Shown here: positions 54,339-63,241 of the stretch, one piece after another
How the letters are laid out: every line of letters starts with the position of its first letter
How positions within the stretch are numbered: the stretch's first letter is position 1
From: Deltaproteobacteria bacterium RBG_13_43_22
GTDB taxonomy: Bacteria > Desulfobacterota > RBG-13-43-22
Direction of reading: 5' to 3'
DNA: 64,000 bases
Assembly (NCBI GenBank): GCA_001797675.1
Contig: MGQB01000037.1
Location: forward strand, 55,349-119,348
Notes under the pieces: generated by a model
The model's input: only the letters and a program-made list of their open reading frames with translations
What the model was told of the DNA's origin: nothing
Databases searched by the model: none
Program-made: the position numbers and the translations under genes

Positions 54339-56045
54339 ATGAGAATACTAAGGGTGAACATGACGAAACTTGAGACCACCTTTGAAAGCCTTCCCGAGGA
54401 CTGGAAGATTATCGGAGGCCGAGGTCTTTCCGCCAAAATCCTGAAGGCTGAAGTTCCACCCCAAAGCGAACCGCTCGGCCCGGAGGCGAAATTCATTGTC
54501 GCCACAGGCCCCCTTGCCGGGACCCTGGCCCCCTCCTGCGGCCGGATCTCCATAGGGGCCAAGAGTCCTCTCACCCTGGGGATCAAGGAAGCCAATTCAG
54601 GAGGACCTGCCGGACAGAAAATGGACAAACTGGGCATCAGGGCCATCGTGGTCGAAGGGACCCCTCAAAAAGATAAAATCTATCTCCTCCATATCTCTAA
54701 GGCCGGGGCGGTGATCGAACCGGCGGATCAGTACCGGGGATTAAAGAATTACGATCTTGCGGAAGCCTTATATAAAAAATATGCCAAGAAATCCTCGATC
54801 ATTTCCATTGGAATCGGCGGGGAAAGACGATGGAAATCCGCCAGTGTTGGGTTTACCGATACCGAAGGACGGCCGGCCCGACACGCCGCCAGAGGCGGTT
54901 TGGGCGCGGTAATGGGGGCCAAGGGACTTAAGGCCGTCGTCATTGACGATCAGGGAACGGATGCCGTGGATATCGCCGACAAGGAGGTTTTCAGGGAAAC
55001 CATAAAAAAATGGGCCGAGGTATTAAAAACAGACCCGCAGGCCCAGAACATGATGAAGTACGGCACACCGGCGGGAATCGTTCCCCTAAGATCCATCGGC
55101 TCGGCCCCTTCCAAGAATTACAGCAATGAGCAGACCGATGGTTTTGAAAATCTGGCCGGCTCGGCCTTTGAGAAAGTGAACCAGGAAAGGGGGGGCGGAT
55201 TAAAAGGATGTATGCCGGGATGCCTCATTCGGTGTTCCACGTCCTATTATGGTCCGGATGGGAAATATCTGACCTCGGGTTTCGAATATGAAACCCTGGC
55301 ACTTCTGGGCACCAACCTGGGTCTGGCCAATCCTGATGTCGTAGCGAAATTAGACCGGTTGTGTGACGACCTGGGTTTGGATACGATCGAAACCGGCAGT
55401 TCCCTGGGTGTGGCGGCCGGTGCGGGAAAGATGGCCTTTGGCGACGCCGGGTCCGCCTTAGCGCTTTTTGATGAGTTGGAAAAGGGAACGGAGTTTGGAA
55501 ATATCCTGGGCAATGGGGTTGTATCCACGTGCAGGGCCCTGGGGGTTACCAGAATTCCGGCTTACAAGGGTCAGGCCATTCCCGCCCATGATCCCCGTGT
55601 CTCCAAGTCTGCGGGGGTTACCTATAAGACCAGTCCTATGGGTGCGGACCATACGGCTGGCATTACCTATGAGAAATTCAAGTCCAAGGAAGGCCAGGTC
55701 GAAAGATCCCTGAAGGCCCAGATTGTGGCCGCCGCTTTGGATACCTTCGGGTACTGTTCCCTGGCCAGGATCACGGACACAAAGACCCTTATTGGGTTTT
55801 TGAAAGATCTTCTCAATGCCCGCTTCGGACTCAACTTGGAAATCGATGATCTGGTCAATATCGGTCGAGATATCCTGAAAACAGAACTTGAGTTTAATCA
55901 GGGAACGGAGTTTCATACCGCACACGATCCGGACCCGGAATTTGTAAAAACCGAACATTCGGTACCGGTAGGCACCGTTTTTGATGTGGAACCGAGTGAA
56001 ATAACGGCCATATGGGAACAATTGGACACGATAGTGCCGTACTAA
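54339..56045 (+). CDS. Aldehyde:ferredoxin oxidoreductase-family protein
   Basis: A 568-residue tungsten-pterin-type enzyme. The N-terminal domain shows IIGGRGLSAKILKAEVPP and SCGRISIGAKSPLTLGIKEA. The iron-sulfur cysteines are Cys291, 295 and 299 (GCMPGCLIRCS, C-x3-C-x3-C, slightly wider than the classical C-x2-C-x3-C) with a distal Cys in FGYCSLARI. Family members oxidise aldehydes or reduce acids with ferredoxin. The ATG follows a strong AGGAGG. It heads a cluster with a ThDP enzyme, a ferredoxin and CoA transferases, which suggests oxidation of a product of the ThDP enzyme. Confidence 0.9.
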   Translation: MRILRVNMTKLETTFESLPEDWKIIGGRGLSAKILKAEVPPQSEPLGPEAKFIVATGPLAGTLAPSCGRISIGAKSPLTLGIKEANSGGPAGQKMDKLGIRAIVVEGTPQKDKIYLLHISKAGAVIEPADQYRGLKNYDLAEALYKKYAKKSSIISIGIGGERRWKSASVGFTDTEGRPARHAARGGLGAVMGAKGLKAVVIDDQGTDAVDIADKEVFRETIKKWAEVLKTDPQAQNMMKYGTPAGIVPLRSIGSAPSKNYSNEQTDGFENLAGSAFEKVNQERGGGLKGCMPGCLIRCSTSYYGPDGKYLTSGFEYETLALLGTNLGLANPDVVAKLDRLCDDLGLDTIETGSSLGVAAGAGKMAFGDAGSALALFDELEKGTEFGNILGNGVVSTCRALGVTRIPAYKGQAIPAHDPRVSKSAGVTYKTSPMGADHTAGITYEKFKSKEGQVERSLKAQIVAAALDTFGYCSLARITDTKTLIGFLKDLLNARFGLNLEIDDLVNIGRDILKTELEFNQGTEFHTAHDPDPEFVKTEHSVPVGTVFDVEPSEITAIWEQLDTIVPY

Positions 56046-56269
56046 TTTAATGGTAAATTAAAACTCCCTGCACCAAGGTGCAGTCCCGCCGTTGCGGGAT
56101 TCCATGCAAGGTTGGTCCATGAAATGATTCTACAAGACCCTGTTTTCTAAAATTGGATATGGGGTTTTTGTTTTTTGAAAGGGAAAAAACAAATAACCGG
56201 TATCAAGACTTCATCTTAAAGGTTTTTTGGGTGGAATCTTGATATGCAAAAATGGAGAGGAGAAGGCAA
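56046..56269. other. Gap with two small hairpins
   Basis: TGCACC/GGTGCA and CCCGC/GCGGG stems sit at 56068-56100. A later GT-rich stretch could slow polymerase. It may be a processing or partial termination site between the AOR and ThDP genes. Confidence 0.35.
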
Positions 56270-57946
56270 ATGGCAGAAGTAAGAGCGGGTAAAATCCTGG
56301 TTAAAATACTTAAAGAGGCGGGGGTAAAGTTTATATCCGGAATCCATGGCGGCCATTTGTGGCCTCTTTTGAGCGCCCTGGATGAAGACATGAGGATGCT
56401 TCATCTGCGTCATGAACAGTCAGGACCCTATATTTCCGATGGGTGGGGCAGGACTACGGGCCGTCCCGGGGTATGCTTCGGGACCGCCGGACCGGGGATG
56501 TACAACATGGTACCTGGGTTAGCCCATGCCTTTTTATGCAAAAGTCCGGTGGTGGCCATCGCCGGGCAGCATGAGGCCTTTCATGATGGATGGGCCCCTT
56601 TCCAGGAAGGTTACGGTGAAGAGGTCTGCCGGAGCTTCACCAAGTGGTCTAAGAGGATCGTTGATCCCCGGACCATGACCTTTCATCTGCAGAAGGCCCT
56701 GAGGGATGCTGTGGCTTATCCTCCCGGGCCGGTAGTCCTGGAAATCCCGGTGAATGTCCTGGGTAGAAGGGAGGAGGATACCAGGCAGGTGGGTTATATC
56801 CCCACGGATCAATGTGCCGACATGAGTAAAGCGGCGGCCGATCCGAATCTGATTGAGAAGATAGTGCGTATGTTTATCGAGGCAAAAAGCCCGGCTATCA
56901 TCGGGGGAGACGGGATCTACTGGTCAGGGGCTTCGGAAGAATTGAGGGAATTGGTTGAACTGCTGAAGGTCCCGGTCATTACCAGGCGGATGGGAAGGGG
57001 AGCGGTTCCCGAGGCTCATCCCCTGGCCTTTACCGGCGCTTTCCGGAGACCCATTCTCAATGGTGCGGATGTGATTGCAGTCTTTGGTCTCCGGATGAGC
57101 AATCTGGAGCACTATGGTCAACCCCCTACATACAATCACCAGGCCAAATATATCCTGGTATCGGAGGCCTATGAAGATCTGGAGGCCCGAGTCCCTACAG
57201 CAGTGAGGCTCATGGCCAATCCCAGGCTGGTCCTCAGGCAGATGATCGAATGTGCCAGGGATCTGATCAAGACACCGCCCGAGCGGGCCGAATGGCTTGA
57301 ATTGGTAACCACCACCAAAGAGGCTGCCCGGAAGAAGCGGGTCGAGATGGTCCAGGGGGTTCGTCAGGCCAGACCCATCAATCCGAATTTTCTGGCCCAG
57401 GAGGTGGTTGATTTTCTGGATGACAGCGCCACTATTATTTTGGATTCCTATTCCATGGCCGGTTTTACCACCGATAAGATCGATGCCAAATTCGCCGGAC
57501 AGGTTTTAGATGCGGGCACGGACGGAGGGGTCGGCCACTCGGTGGGGATAGCCATAGGCGCCCAAATGGGCAGGCCAGGGAAGCAGGTGCTCGCTTTGTT
57601 GGGAGATGGCGGGATAGGCATCGCCGGTTTCGATATTGAAACCGCCTCCAGGTATAAAATCCCGGCAGTGTATCTCCTTTTCAACAACAGTTCCTGGATA
57701 AGTACGGAGTTTCAGAAAACGGCCTTACCCAAAGTGGATTCCTGGGGGATGCTGCCCGATATTCGATACGACAAGATGTTTGCCGAGGTGGGCTGCCACA
57801 CCGAGTTTGTTACCGAACCGGAGCAGATCCGTCCGGCCCTGGAGCGGTCTTTTAATTCCGGGAAGACCTCCCTGATCAATGTCATTCCCGACAATACGGT
57901 ATTGCCTCCCCAGTTGGGCGTAAGCCAGGCCAGAGCACGTGAATAA
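56270..57946 (+). CDS. ThDP-dependent acetolactate synthase-like enzyme
   Basis: A 558-residue ThDP enzyme with three domains. The catalytic Glu sits near residue 50 in LHLRHEQSGPYISDGWGRTT. The ThDP site is ALLGDGGIGIAGFDIETASR followed by YLLFNNSSW. Benzoylformate decarboxylase, oxalyl-CoA decarboxylase, 2-hydroxyacyl-CoA lyase and acetolactate synthase all share this fold, and the sequence alone does not decide. ATG 56270 has a GGAGAAGG site and is preferred over one 18 bp upstream. A ferredoxin and CoA transferases downstream make a CoA-linked 2-oxo- or 2-hydroxy-acid pathway likely. Confidence 0.85.
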   Translation: MAEVRAGKILVKILKEAGVKFISGIHGGHLWPLLSALDEDMRMLHLRHEQSGPYISDGWGRTTGRPGVCFGTAGPGMYNMVPGLAHAFLCKSPVVAIAGQHEAFHDGWAPFQEGYGEEVCRSFTKWSKRIVDPRTMTFHLQKALRDAVAYPPGPVVLEIPVNVLGRREEDTRQVGYIPTDQCADMSKAAADPNLIEKIVRMFIEAKSPAIIGGDGIYWSGASEELRELVELLKVPVITRRMGRGAVPEAHPLAFTGAFRRPILNGADVIAVFGLRMSNLEHYGQPPTYNHQAKYILVSEAYEDLEARVPTAVRLMANPRLVLRQMIECARDLIKTPPERAEWLELVTTTKEAARKKRVEMVQGVRQARPINPNFLAQEVVDFLDDSATIILDSYSMAGFTTDKIDAKFAGQVLDAGTDGGVGHSVGIAIGAQMGRPGKQVLALLGDGGIGIAGFDIETASRYKIPAVYLLFNNSSWISTEFQKTALPKVDSWGMLPDIRYDKMFAEVGCHTEFVTEPEQIRPALERSFNSGKTSLINVIPDNTVLPPQLGVSQARARE

Positions 57947-57966
57947 ATCGCCAAGGAGGATGTACG

Positions 57967-58695
57967 ATGAAGATCGATGAAAAGGAATGTGTAGGATGCG
58001 AACTATGTTTGGTCTACTGCCCCATGGGGGCTATCAGCATGGATGAAGAAAACGAATTTGCTATGATAGATGAGGATGAATGTGTGGAATGCGGGGTTTG
58101 TTTCCGGTCTAAGGTCTGCCCGGTTGACGCTTTTGAGGAGGAGGTTCATTCCTGGCCCCGTTCCATCCGGGCGGCCTTTTCCAATCCCCTCCTGGTCCAC
58201 AAAGAAACCCGGGTTCCGGGCCGAGGAACCGAGGAGGCCAAAACCAACGATGTAACCGGGCAGTTCAGAAAAGGCTTTGTCGGCGTTACGGCAGAGATGG
58301 GCCGACCGGGTGTTGGAGCCAGGTTCTTTGATGTGGAAAAGGTGGCTCAGGCCCTGGCCAGGGCCGGTGTGGTCTTCGCTCCCAATAATCCCGTTACTTA
58401 TTTGATGGTTGATCAGAAAACCGGCCAATTGAATCCCGAGATCATCAACGAAAAAGTCTGTTCGGCCATGATCGAGAGTACAACGCCTCTTGAAGATCTG
58501 CCTAAAGTGATCAAGGAGCTTAAAGGCGTTTCTCCGCAGATAGAGACCGTATTTAGTCTGACGATTTCAAGCCGGCTGGAAGAGAACGGCACGGCCCTTT
58601 GCGAAAGGGTATTGAAAGATCTTGAGGTGCCCTTTTACATCAATGGAAAGACCAACATCGGCCTGGGCCGTCCCTTGTTTAAGGAGGTATCATAA
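57967..58695 (+). CDS. Ferredoxin-domain protein
   Basis: A 242-residue protein. The first 55 residues carry CVGCELCLVYCPMGAI and CVECGVCFRSKVCPVDAF, two [4Fe-4S] motifs. The remaining ~185 residues form an uncharacterised domain (GVTAEMGRPGVGARFFDVEK; GVVFAPNNPVTYLMVDQKTG; PFYINGKTNIGLGRPLF). It starts 20 bp after the ThDP gene with an AAGGAGGATG ribosome site and ends one base into the next start codon. It is probably the electron carrier for the AOR or part of the enzyme. Confidence 0.8.
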   Translation: MKIDEKECVGCELCLVYCPMGAISMDEENEFAMIDEDECVECGVCFRSKVCPVDAFEEEVHSWPRSIRAAFSNPLLVHKETRVPGRGTEEAKTNDVTGQFRKGFVGVTAEMGRPGVGARFFDVEKVAQALARAGVVFAPNNPVTYLMVDQKTGQLNPEIINEKVCSAMIESTTPLEDLPKVIKELKGVSPQIETVFSLTISSRLEENGTALCERVLKDLEVPFYINGKTNIGLGRPLFKEVS

Positions 58696-59318
58696 TGACC
58701 CATACATTACACCGGCGCGGATCGGAAAAAAGTTTAGGGAGGGATTACGTCCTGTTGTGCATGGCCGCCAAGGGGATTAATGAAGGAGGCTCTGAGGAGA
58801 AGATGCGGGAGTTTCTGAGGATTAACCTGCGTCATGACCCGGTCAATATCGGAGATATGAGAACGGGCAATAGGTACAACGTTCCCATCGAAGAGATTAT
58901 AGAAAAAGTCACCAGCACGAGCATTGTTCATGGCGTCTTCACCAATCAGGATACGGTGATGAAGGTCCTGAAGGACCTTAAAGAGGCCGATCTGGGACTA
59001 TCGGTAGTTGTCAGTGGTCCTTTTGGCTGTGTGGGAGAGCTTTGCCGGGCCGCCGGATTGAGTCCCCATTCGGTTGATTACTCGGGGGATATCTGGGGGA
59101 AAAGGGATAAACTGCCCCCGGATGAGATCCTGGAGGTGACCACCATGTGCGGTCACGCCATGGTGGCCTCTAATCTGGTCAAGTCCCTGATCGATGAAAT
59201 AAGGGCCGGAGAGAGAAGTCCCGAGGATGCCGGTAAGGAGCTGGCCAGAATCTGTGAATGCGGGATATTCAACCCGGCCCGAGCGGCTGAACTGTTAAAG
59301 GAACTGGCCTCAAAATAA
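58695..59318 (+). CDS. Hypothetical protein with conserved cysteines
   Basis: A 207-residue protein of unknown family. Conserved-looking Cys residues are in SGPFGCVGELCRAAGLSPHS, EVTTMCGHAMVASNLVKSLI and ARICECGIFNPARAAELLKE. They could bind an iron-sulfur cluster or form a redox site. The start codon overlaps the stop of the ferredoxin gene, so it is coupled to it. Function unknown, but it is surely part of the same cluster. Confidence 0.6.
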   Translation: MTHTLHRRGSEKSLGRDYVLLCMAAKGINEGGSEEKMREFLRINLRHDPVNIGDMRTGNRYNVPIEEIIEKVTSTSIVHGVFTNQDTVMKVLKDLKEADLGLSVVVSGPFGCVGELCRAAGLSPHSVDYSGDIWGKRDKLPPDEILEVTTMCGHAMVASNLVKSLIDEIRAGERSPEDAGKELARICECGIFNPARAAELLKELASK

Positions 59319-59320
59319 AG

Positions 59321-59372
59321 GTATAAGGTGTACGGTACAAGGTATACATTATAGGGTTTACCTTAAACCGTT
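59321..59372. repeat. Stutter words between the cluster and the CoA transferase
   Basis: AGGTATAAGGTGTACGGTACAA-like words (from 59321) are repeated in tandem and weakly answered by TTTACCTTAAACC. Confidence 0.35.
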
Positions 59373-59395
59373 TTTTTCCTGGGAGGAGGACTAAA

Positions 59396-60574
59396 ATGGG
59401 TCTACCATTGGAAGGAATAAAGGTCGTCGATTTTACCCAATTTCAGCAGGGAACGGTCTGCACAGAAATGCTGGCCGACTGGGGAGCGGATGTCATCAAG
59501 TTAGAGCCCCGCCATATTGGTGAACCCGGGCGGGGAGGGAATGCCTGGGGGCCGAAAGGCGTACCCGTTTATTTTGAGGCTTATAACCGCAACAAGAGGA
59601 GTATAACCATAGACCTTAAGAAAGAGAAGGGCAAGGAGATCGTCTATAAACTGATAAAAACATCAGACCTCTTTGCCCAGAACTTCCGACCTGGTGTTGC
59701 CGAACGTCTGGGGTTTGGCTATAAAACCTTGTCCGAGATCAACCCCAGAATTATTTACCTGAGTGGGTCGGGCTTTGGCCTGAAAGGCCCCATGTGGGAC
59801 CGTCCCGGCTTCGATTCCGTGGGTCAGGCCATGGGAGGGCTTATGAGCATCAACGCCCAGCCCGGGGGAACCGAGCACATGGTCGGGACAGGGGTCGGCG
59901 ACCAAACGGGGGGGTTCCTGCTCAGCTGGGGGGCCTTGCTGGCCTTGATCGATCGTGAAAGGACTGGAAAAGGTCAGGAGGTTGATGTTTCTTTGATAGG
60001 CAGTATAATCGCCTTACAAAGCTCGACCTTCCTGGCCCACCTTTTGACCGGCCATGTCCCGGAAAAACGCAGGGGCCGAATCACCTCAACGGTTTTTGCC
60101 AGTAGCTTCACGGCCAAGGACGGCAAATCTTTTATCATACAAACTGTCGGCGCGGAAAAAAGGGACAAGGTTTTTGAATTGGCAGGTCTGGCTAAAGACC
60201 CCAGGTTTGATACAAGGGAAAAGCGTCACCAAAATGAGGATCAAATGTTCGAGGCCTTTGATGCCTTCTTTGCCACCAAAACCCGTGATGAATGGCTGAA
60301 GATTCTGGTAGAAGCTGATATCGTTTGCGCCCCGGTTTACAATTATCCCGAAGTAGCCAACGATCCTCAAGTTTTGGCCAATAAATATGTTGTAGAAGTA
60401 AACCACCCCACAGAGGGACCAGCCAGAATTATAGGAAATCCCATTCACCTCAGCCGATGTGAGGCCAAGACTGGTGTAGCCCCGCTGCTGGGGCAACACA
60501 CCGATGAGGTTTTAAAAGAAATGGGATATTCCGCGGATGAGATCGCCCAACTGAAAGCAGAAGAGGTGGTCTGA
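59396..60574 (+). CDS. Class III CoA transferase (CaiB/BaiF family)
   Basis: A 392-residue enzyme that moves CoA between acids. The start LPLEGIKVVDFTQFQQGTVC, ADVIKLEPRHIGEPGRGG, YNRNKRSITIDLKKEKGKEI, and GSGFGLKGPMWDRPGFDSVG with the expected catalytic Asp region are all typical. The C-terminal CAPVYNYPEVANDPQVLANK also matches. The ribosome site is GGAGGA. It is a close paralogue of the gene at 60976. Together with the ThDP enzyme it points to a CoA-activated acid pathway, but oxalate or another substrate cannot be chosen from sequence. Confidence 0.9.
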   Translation: MGLPLEGIKVVDFTQFQQGTVCTEMLADWGADVIKLEPRHIGEPGRGGNAWGPKGVPVYFEAYNRNKRSITIDLKKEKGKEIVYKLIKTSDLFAQNFRPGVAERLGFGYKTLSEINPRIIYLSGSGFGLKGPMWDRPGFDSVGQAMGGLMSINAQPGGTEHMVGTGVGDQTGGFLLSWGALLALIDRERTGKGQEVDVSLIGSIIALQSSTFLAHLLTGHVPEKRRGRITSTVFASSFTAKDGKSFIIQTVGAEKRDKVFELAGLAKDPRFDTREKRHQNEDQMFEAFDAFFATKTRDEWLKILVEADIVCAPVYNYPEVANDPQVLANKYVVEVNHPTEGPARIIGNPIHLSRCEAKTGVAPLLGQHTDEVLKEMGYSADEIAQLKAEEVV

Positions 60575-60975
60575 GTTCGGCCTAAAGAAAATACCGTTCA
60601 AGGTTCAATGTTCAAAGTTCGATGTAGCCAATTTCCATGTTTCGTGACACTTCAAAAGAGATAAGAGTTTAGTTCGAAAATAGGGTTTTCAACGCCCTAA
60701 CCTCAATGGGGGCCTTGTAGGGGCGGGTTTCAAACCCGCCCCTACAGGTCATTTTCATGATTCGTAGCCCCCCGGTAGAGGCATGAAGGTTTAACACGAA
60801 AATAGATTTTTAGGCTTTGAAATTGTAGCACAGCCGCCCCCGGCTGTGATTCATAAATGACAGGCGAGGGCGCCTGTCCCACATAAACATAAGGTCATTT
60901 TCATGGTTCGTGATATTTCAAAAGGATATAAGAGTTCGAGAACAGGAATCGGGGGACAACTGAATATAAGGAGGT
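60575..60975. repeat. REP-type palindromes between the two CoA transferases
   Basis: The gap holds a near-perfect 15-bp stem palindrome (60716-60746, GTAGGGGCGGGTTT and its complement) and two compact perfect hairpins, CACAGCCG/CGGCTGTG and GACAGGCG/CGCCTGTC, between 60827 and 60885. No gene is seen. Similar extragenic palindromes are widespread in bacteria and could be served by the RAYT at 28663. Confidence 0.75.
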
Positions 60976-62142
60976 TTGAAGATGGATCTTCCATTAAAAG
61001 GAATAAAGGTCATCGATTTTACCCAGTATCAACAGGGGACGGTAGGCACCCTATTGCTGGCCGATTGGGGGGCCGATGTCATCAAGCTGGAACCCCGGTT
61101 GGTCGGTGAACCGGGAAGGGCCGCCGGTCTGGCCTACTATCAGGCCCACAATCGTAATAAGCGAAGTGTCACCATTGATCTGAAAAAGGAGAAGGGGAAA
61201 GAAATTGTCTATCGATTGGTCAAGGATGCCGATATCTTCGCCCAGAATTTCCGTCCGGGAGTTGCCGAACGGTTGGGCTTTGGTTATGAAGCCCTTTCAG
61301 CGATTAATCCAAAAATTATTTATCTCACCGGATCCGGCTTCGGATTGAAGGGACCATGGAAGGACAGGCCGGGTTTCGATGCGGTGGGACAGGCCATGGG
61401 GGGGATAATGAGTCTGGCCGGACCTCCGGGATCACCCGATCTGCCGATCGGGGCCGCTGTGGCCGATCAAACCGGAGGATTCATGCTGGGATATGGAGCC
61501 CTATTGGCCTTGATTGACCGCCAGCGGACCGGAAAGGGCCAGATGGTAGAAGCCTCTCTCATGGGCAGTGTAATCGGGCTGATAGGCTGGGTTATGCAGG
61601 ACTATCTCCTCAGCGGGCAGTCCCGGGGAAAGACCAGGGCCCGGGTTGGCTCCGGCGTCTTTTCCTGCACCCTGAGGGCCGGTGATGGGAAATCTTTCAT
61701 CATCCAAACCTTCGGGAAGGCGGCCAAAGAGAAAGTCTTTAAGGCGGCCGGTCTGGAGCCCAAAGACCCAAGGTTTGAAACCGGGGAAAAGATGAGGCAA
61801 AATATTGATGAGTTGATCGATGCCCTGGAGGGTTTCTTTTCCACCAAGACCAGAGATGAATCTCTTGAGATTTTGGGCAAGGAAGACGTTGTTTGTGCGC
61901 CGGTTTATAACCTGGCCGAAGTAGCAGCCGAACCACAGGTGGCAGCTAATGAATATCTGGTCGAGATAGAACATCCCAAAGAGGGGAAAATCCGCATCCT
62001 GAATAATCCGGTGACTTTGGGAATGCAAAAGGCCCGGGTTGGGGCCGCCCCGGAGCTCGGCCAACATACCGATGAGGTCCTAAAAGAGGCAGGATATTCC
62101 GAGGAGGAGATCGCAGTTCTCAGAAAAGAGGAAGTGATCTGA
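60976..62142 (+). CDS. Class III CoA transferase, second paralogue
   Basis: A 388-residue CaiB/BaiF-family protein, much like its neighbour at 59396 over its full length. It has LPLKGIKVIDFTQYQQGTVG, ADVIKLEPRLVGEPGRAAGL, YQAHNRNKRSVTIDLKKEKG and GSGFGLKGPWKDRPGFDAVG. The ATG (60981) follows GGAGG; the frame opens six bases earlier. The stop lies within a palindrome. The tandem pair probably arose by duplication and may act on different acids. Confidence 0.9.
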   Translation: MKMDLPLKGIKVIDFTQYQQGTVGTLLLADWGADVIKLEPRLVGEPGRAAGLAYYQAHNRNKRSVTIDLKKEKGKEIVYRLVKDADIFAQNFRPGVAERLGFGYEALSAINPKIIYLTGSGFGLKGPWKDRPGFDAVGQAMGGIMSLAGPPGSPDLPIGAAVADQTGGFMLGYGALLALIDRQRTGKGQMVEASLMGSVIGLIGWVMQDYLLSGQSRGKTRARVGSGVFSCTLRAGDGKSFIIQTFGKAAKEKVFKAAGLEPKDPRFETGEKMRQNIDELIDALEGFFSTKTRDESLEILGKEDVVCAPVYNLAEVAAEPQVAANEYLVEIEHPKEGKIRILNNPVTLGMQKARVGAAPELGQHTDEVLKEAGYSEEEIAVLRKEEVI

Positions 62143-62155
62143 TCACTTCCTCTTT
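62125..62155 (+). terminator. Palindrome at the CoA transferase stop
   Basis: AAAGAGGAAGTGATC and its exact complement form a 15-bp stem around one T, spanning the stop codon. No long T tract follows, so its terminator strength is uncertain. Confidence 0.55.
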
Positions 62156-62521
62156 GGGGAACATTATTAAAAAGAAAATATTTGAATATCGAATGTTAAA
62201 TCTTGATGTGGAAATCCCATCATTAGCGAAAGTTGGGATTTGAATATACAGACATTTTCAAGACTGATGGTGACTTGCTTCCTGTAGTCAACAAACCATC
62301 GATTATGGCGAAAATACATGACTTCAATCGGTAATAAACACTGTCAACGCCCGATGACAAATATCCGCATTGCCCTCATTTTTATGGCAAATATTTCGTT
62401 GACACAAAAATCTTTTCTTCATATGCTACCTCCATAAAAAAAGAAATTCTTATCAATAGATTTCCCGATAGTCGGGATCTAAAACACACGAGTTCAACGT
62501 TAATAAAAGGGAGGGCTCAAA
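62156..62521. other. Gene-free AT-rich stretch
   Basis: AT-rich sequence with an imperfect repeat (CTTCCTGTAGTC at about 62279, again at 63050). No gene was recognised. Confidence 0.3.
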
Positions 62522-62968
62522 ATGGCAAAAACTCTGGACCATGTTTGCATTCTGGTCAATGATATCGATGAGGCAATCGAGCGGTACAAGAAAATCCTCA
62601 GCGTGTGTGCCCCTGAAGTGGCAAAGCAGACAGTAGAAAAATATGAAGCTTTCGCCGGAAAAGATAAATACCTAAGCGCACTCTTCGTTGCTGGAGGGGA
62701 AGGGGTTAACATCCAGCTAATGCAGCCGATTAATCATGACTCTCCTCTTTACAAGCGTCTGGAAAAGCATGGTGAGCATATTCACCATCTGGCTTTTACC
62801 TCTTTACAGCTACCGGATACACTCAAAGCCTTGAAAAAGAAAGGAGTTAGCCTGTATAGCGATGAGCTCATATACAATATCAATGACCCATCACTCAGGT
62901 GGAACTGGATAATGCCTCAATATGCTCATGGTGCCCTGATTGAGGTAATGGATGAGCGTGAGAAGTAA
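62522..62968 (+). CDS. VOC-family (glyoxalase-fold) protein
   Basis: A 148-residue vicinal-oxygen-chelate protein. The start AKTLDHVCILVNDIDEAIER, the later HGEHIHHLAFTS and the terminal HGALIEVMDERE provide the metal-binding His and Glu. It looks like methylmalonyl-CoA epimerase, but other VOC functions such as dioxygenase cannot be excluded. The ribosome site GGGAGGG is good. It is a single gene in AT-rich surroundings. Confidence 0.82.
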   Translation: MAKTLDHVCILVNDIDEAIERYKKILSVCAPEVAKQTVEKYEAFAGKDKYLSALFVAGGEGVNIQLMQPINHDSPLYKRLEKHGEHIHHLAFTSLQLPDTLKALKKKGVSLYSDELIYNINDPSLRWNWIMPQYAHGALIEVMDEREK

Positions 62969-63241
62969 GTCTCAATAGAATATTTTATAAGGTATCATTG
63001 ACGAAGTTATTTCGAGAACAGGTGTATAGACGATCACGAATCGTAACTTCCTGTAGTCCGCAAAATTCCATTTTTGAAAAAAGGCAAGAGTTCAATCGGT
63101 AATTGTTAATAGCTATTTATTAAGTTCAAACCCGCTTAGTCCCATTTTCTTCAGAAGGCCCCATTTAGCCCTATTTTTCCTTGACTCCCCCTTTTCCCTC
63201 CTTATACTTTATACATCGAAAAGGGAATTCTTATCAAAAAC
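62969..63241. other. Gene-free AT-rich stretch
   Basis: It holds the second copy of the CTTCCTGTAGTC-type repeat and no recognised gene. Confidence 0.3.

Noticed and set aside
56270..60574. Assigning the ThDP enzyme and CoA transferase firmly to oxalate breakdown
   Set aside because: The pair would fit oxalyl-CoA decarboxylase and formyl-CoA transferase, but the aldehyde oxidoreductase and ferredoxin do not fit that pathway and no substrate-specific residues could be confirmed.
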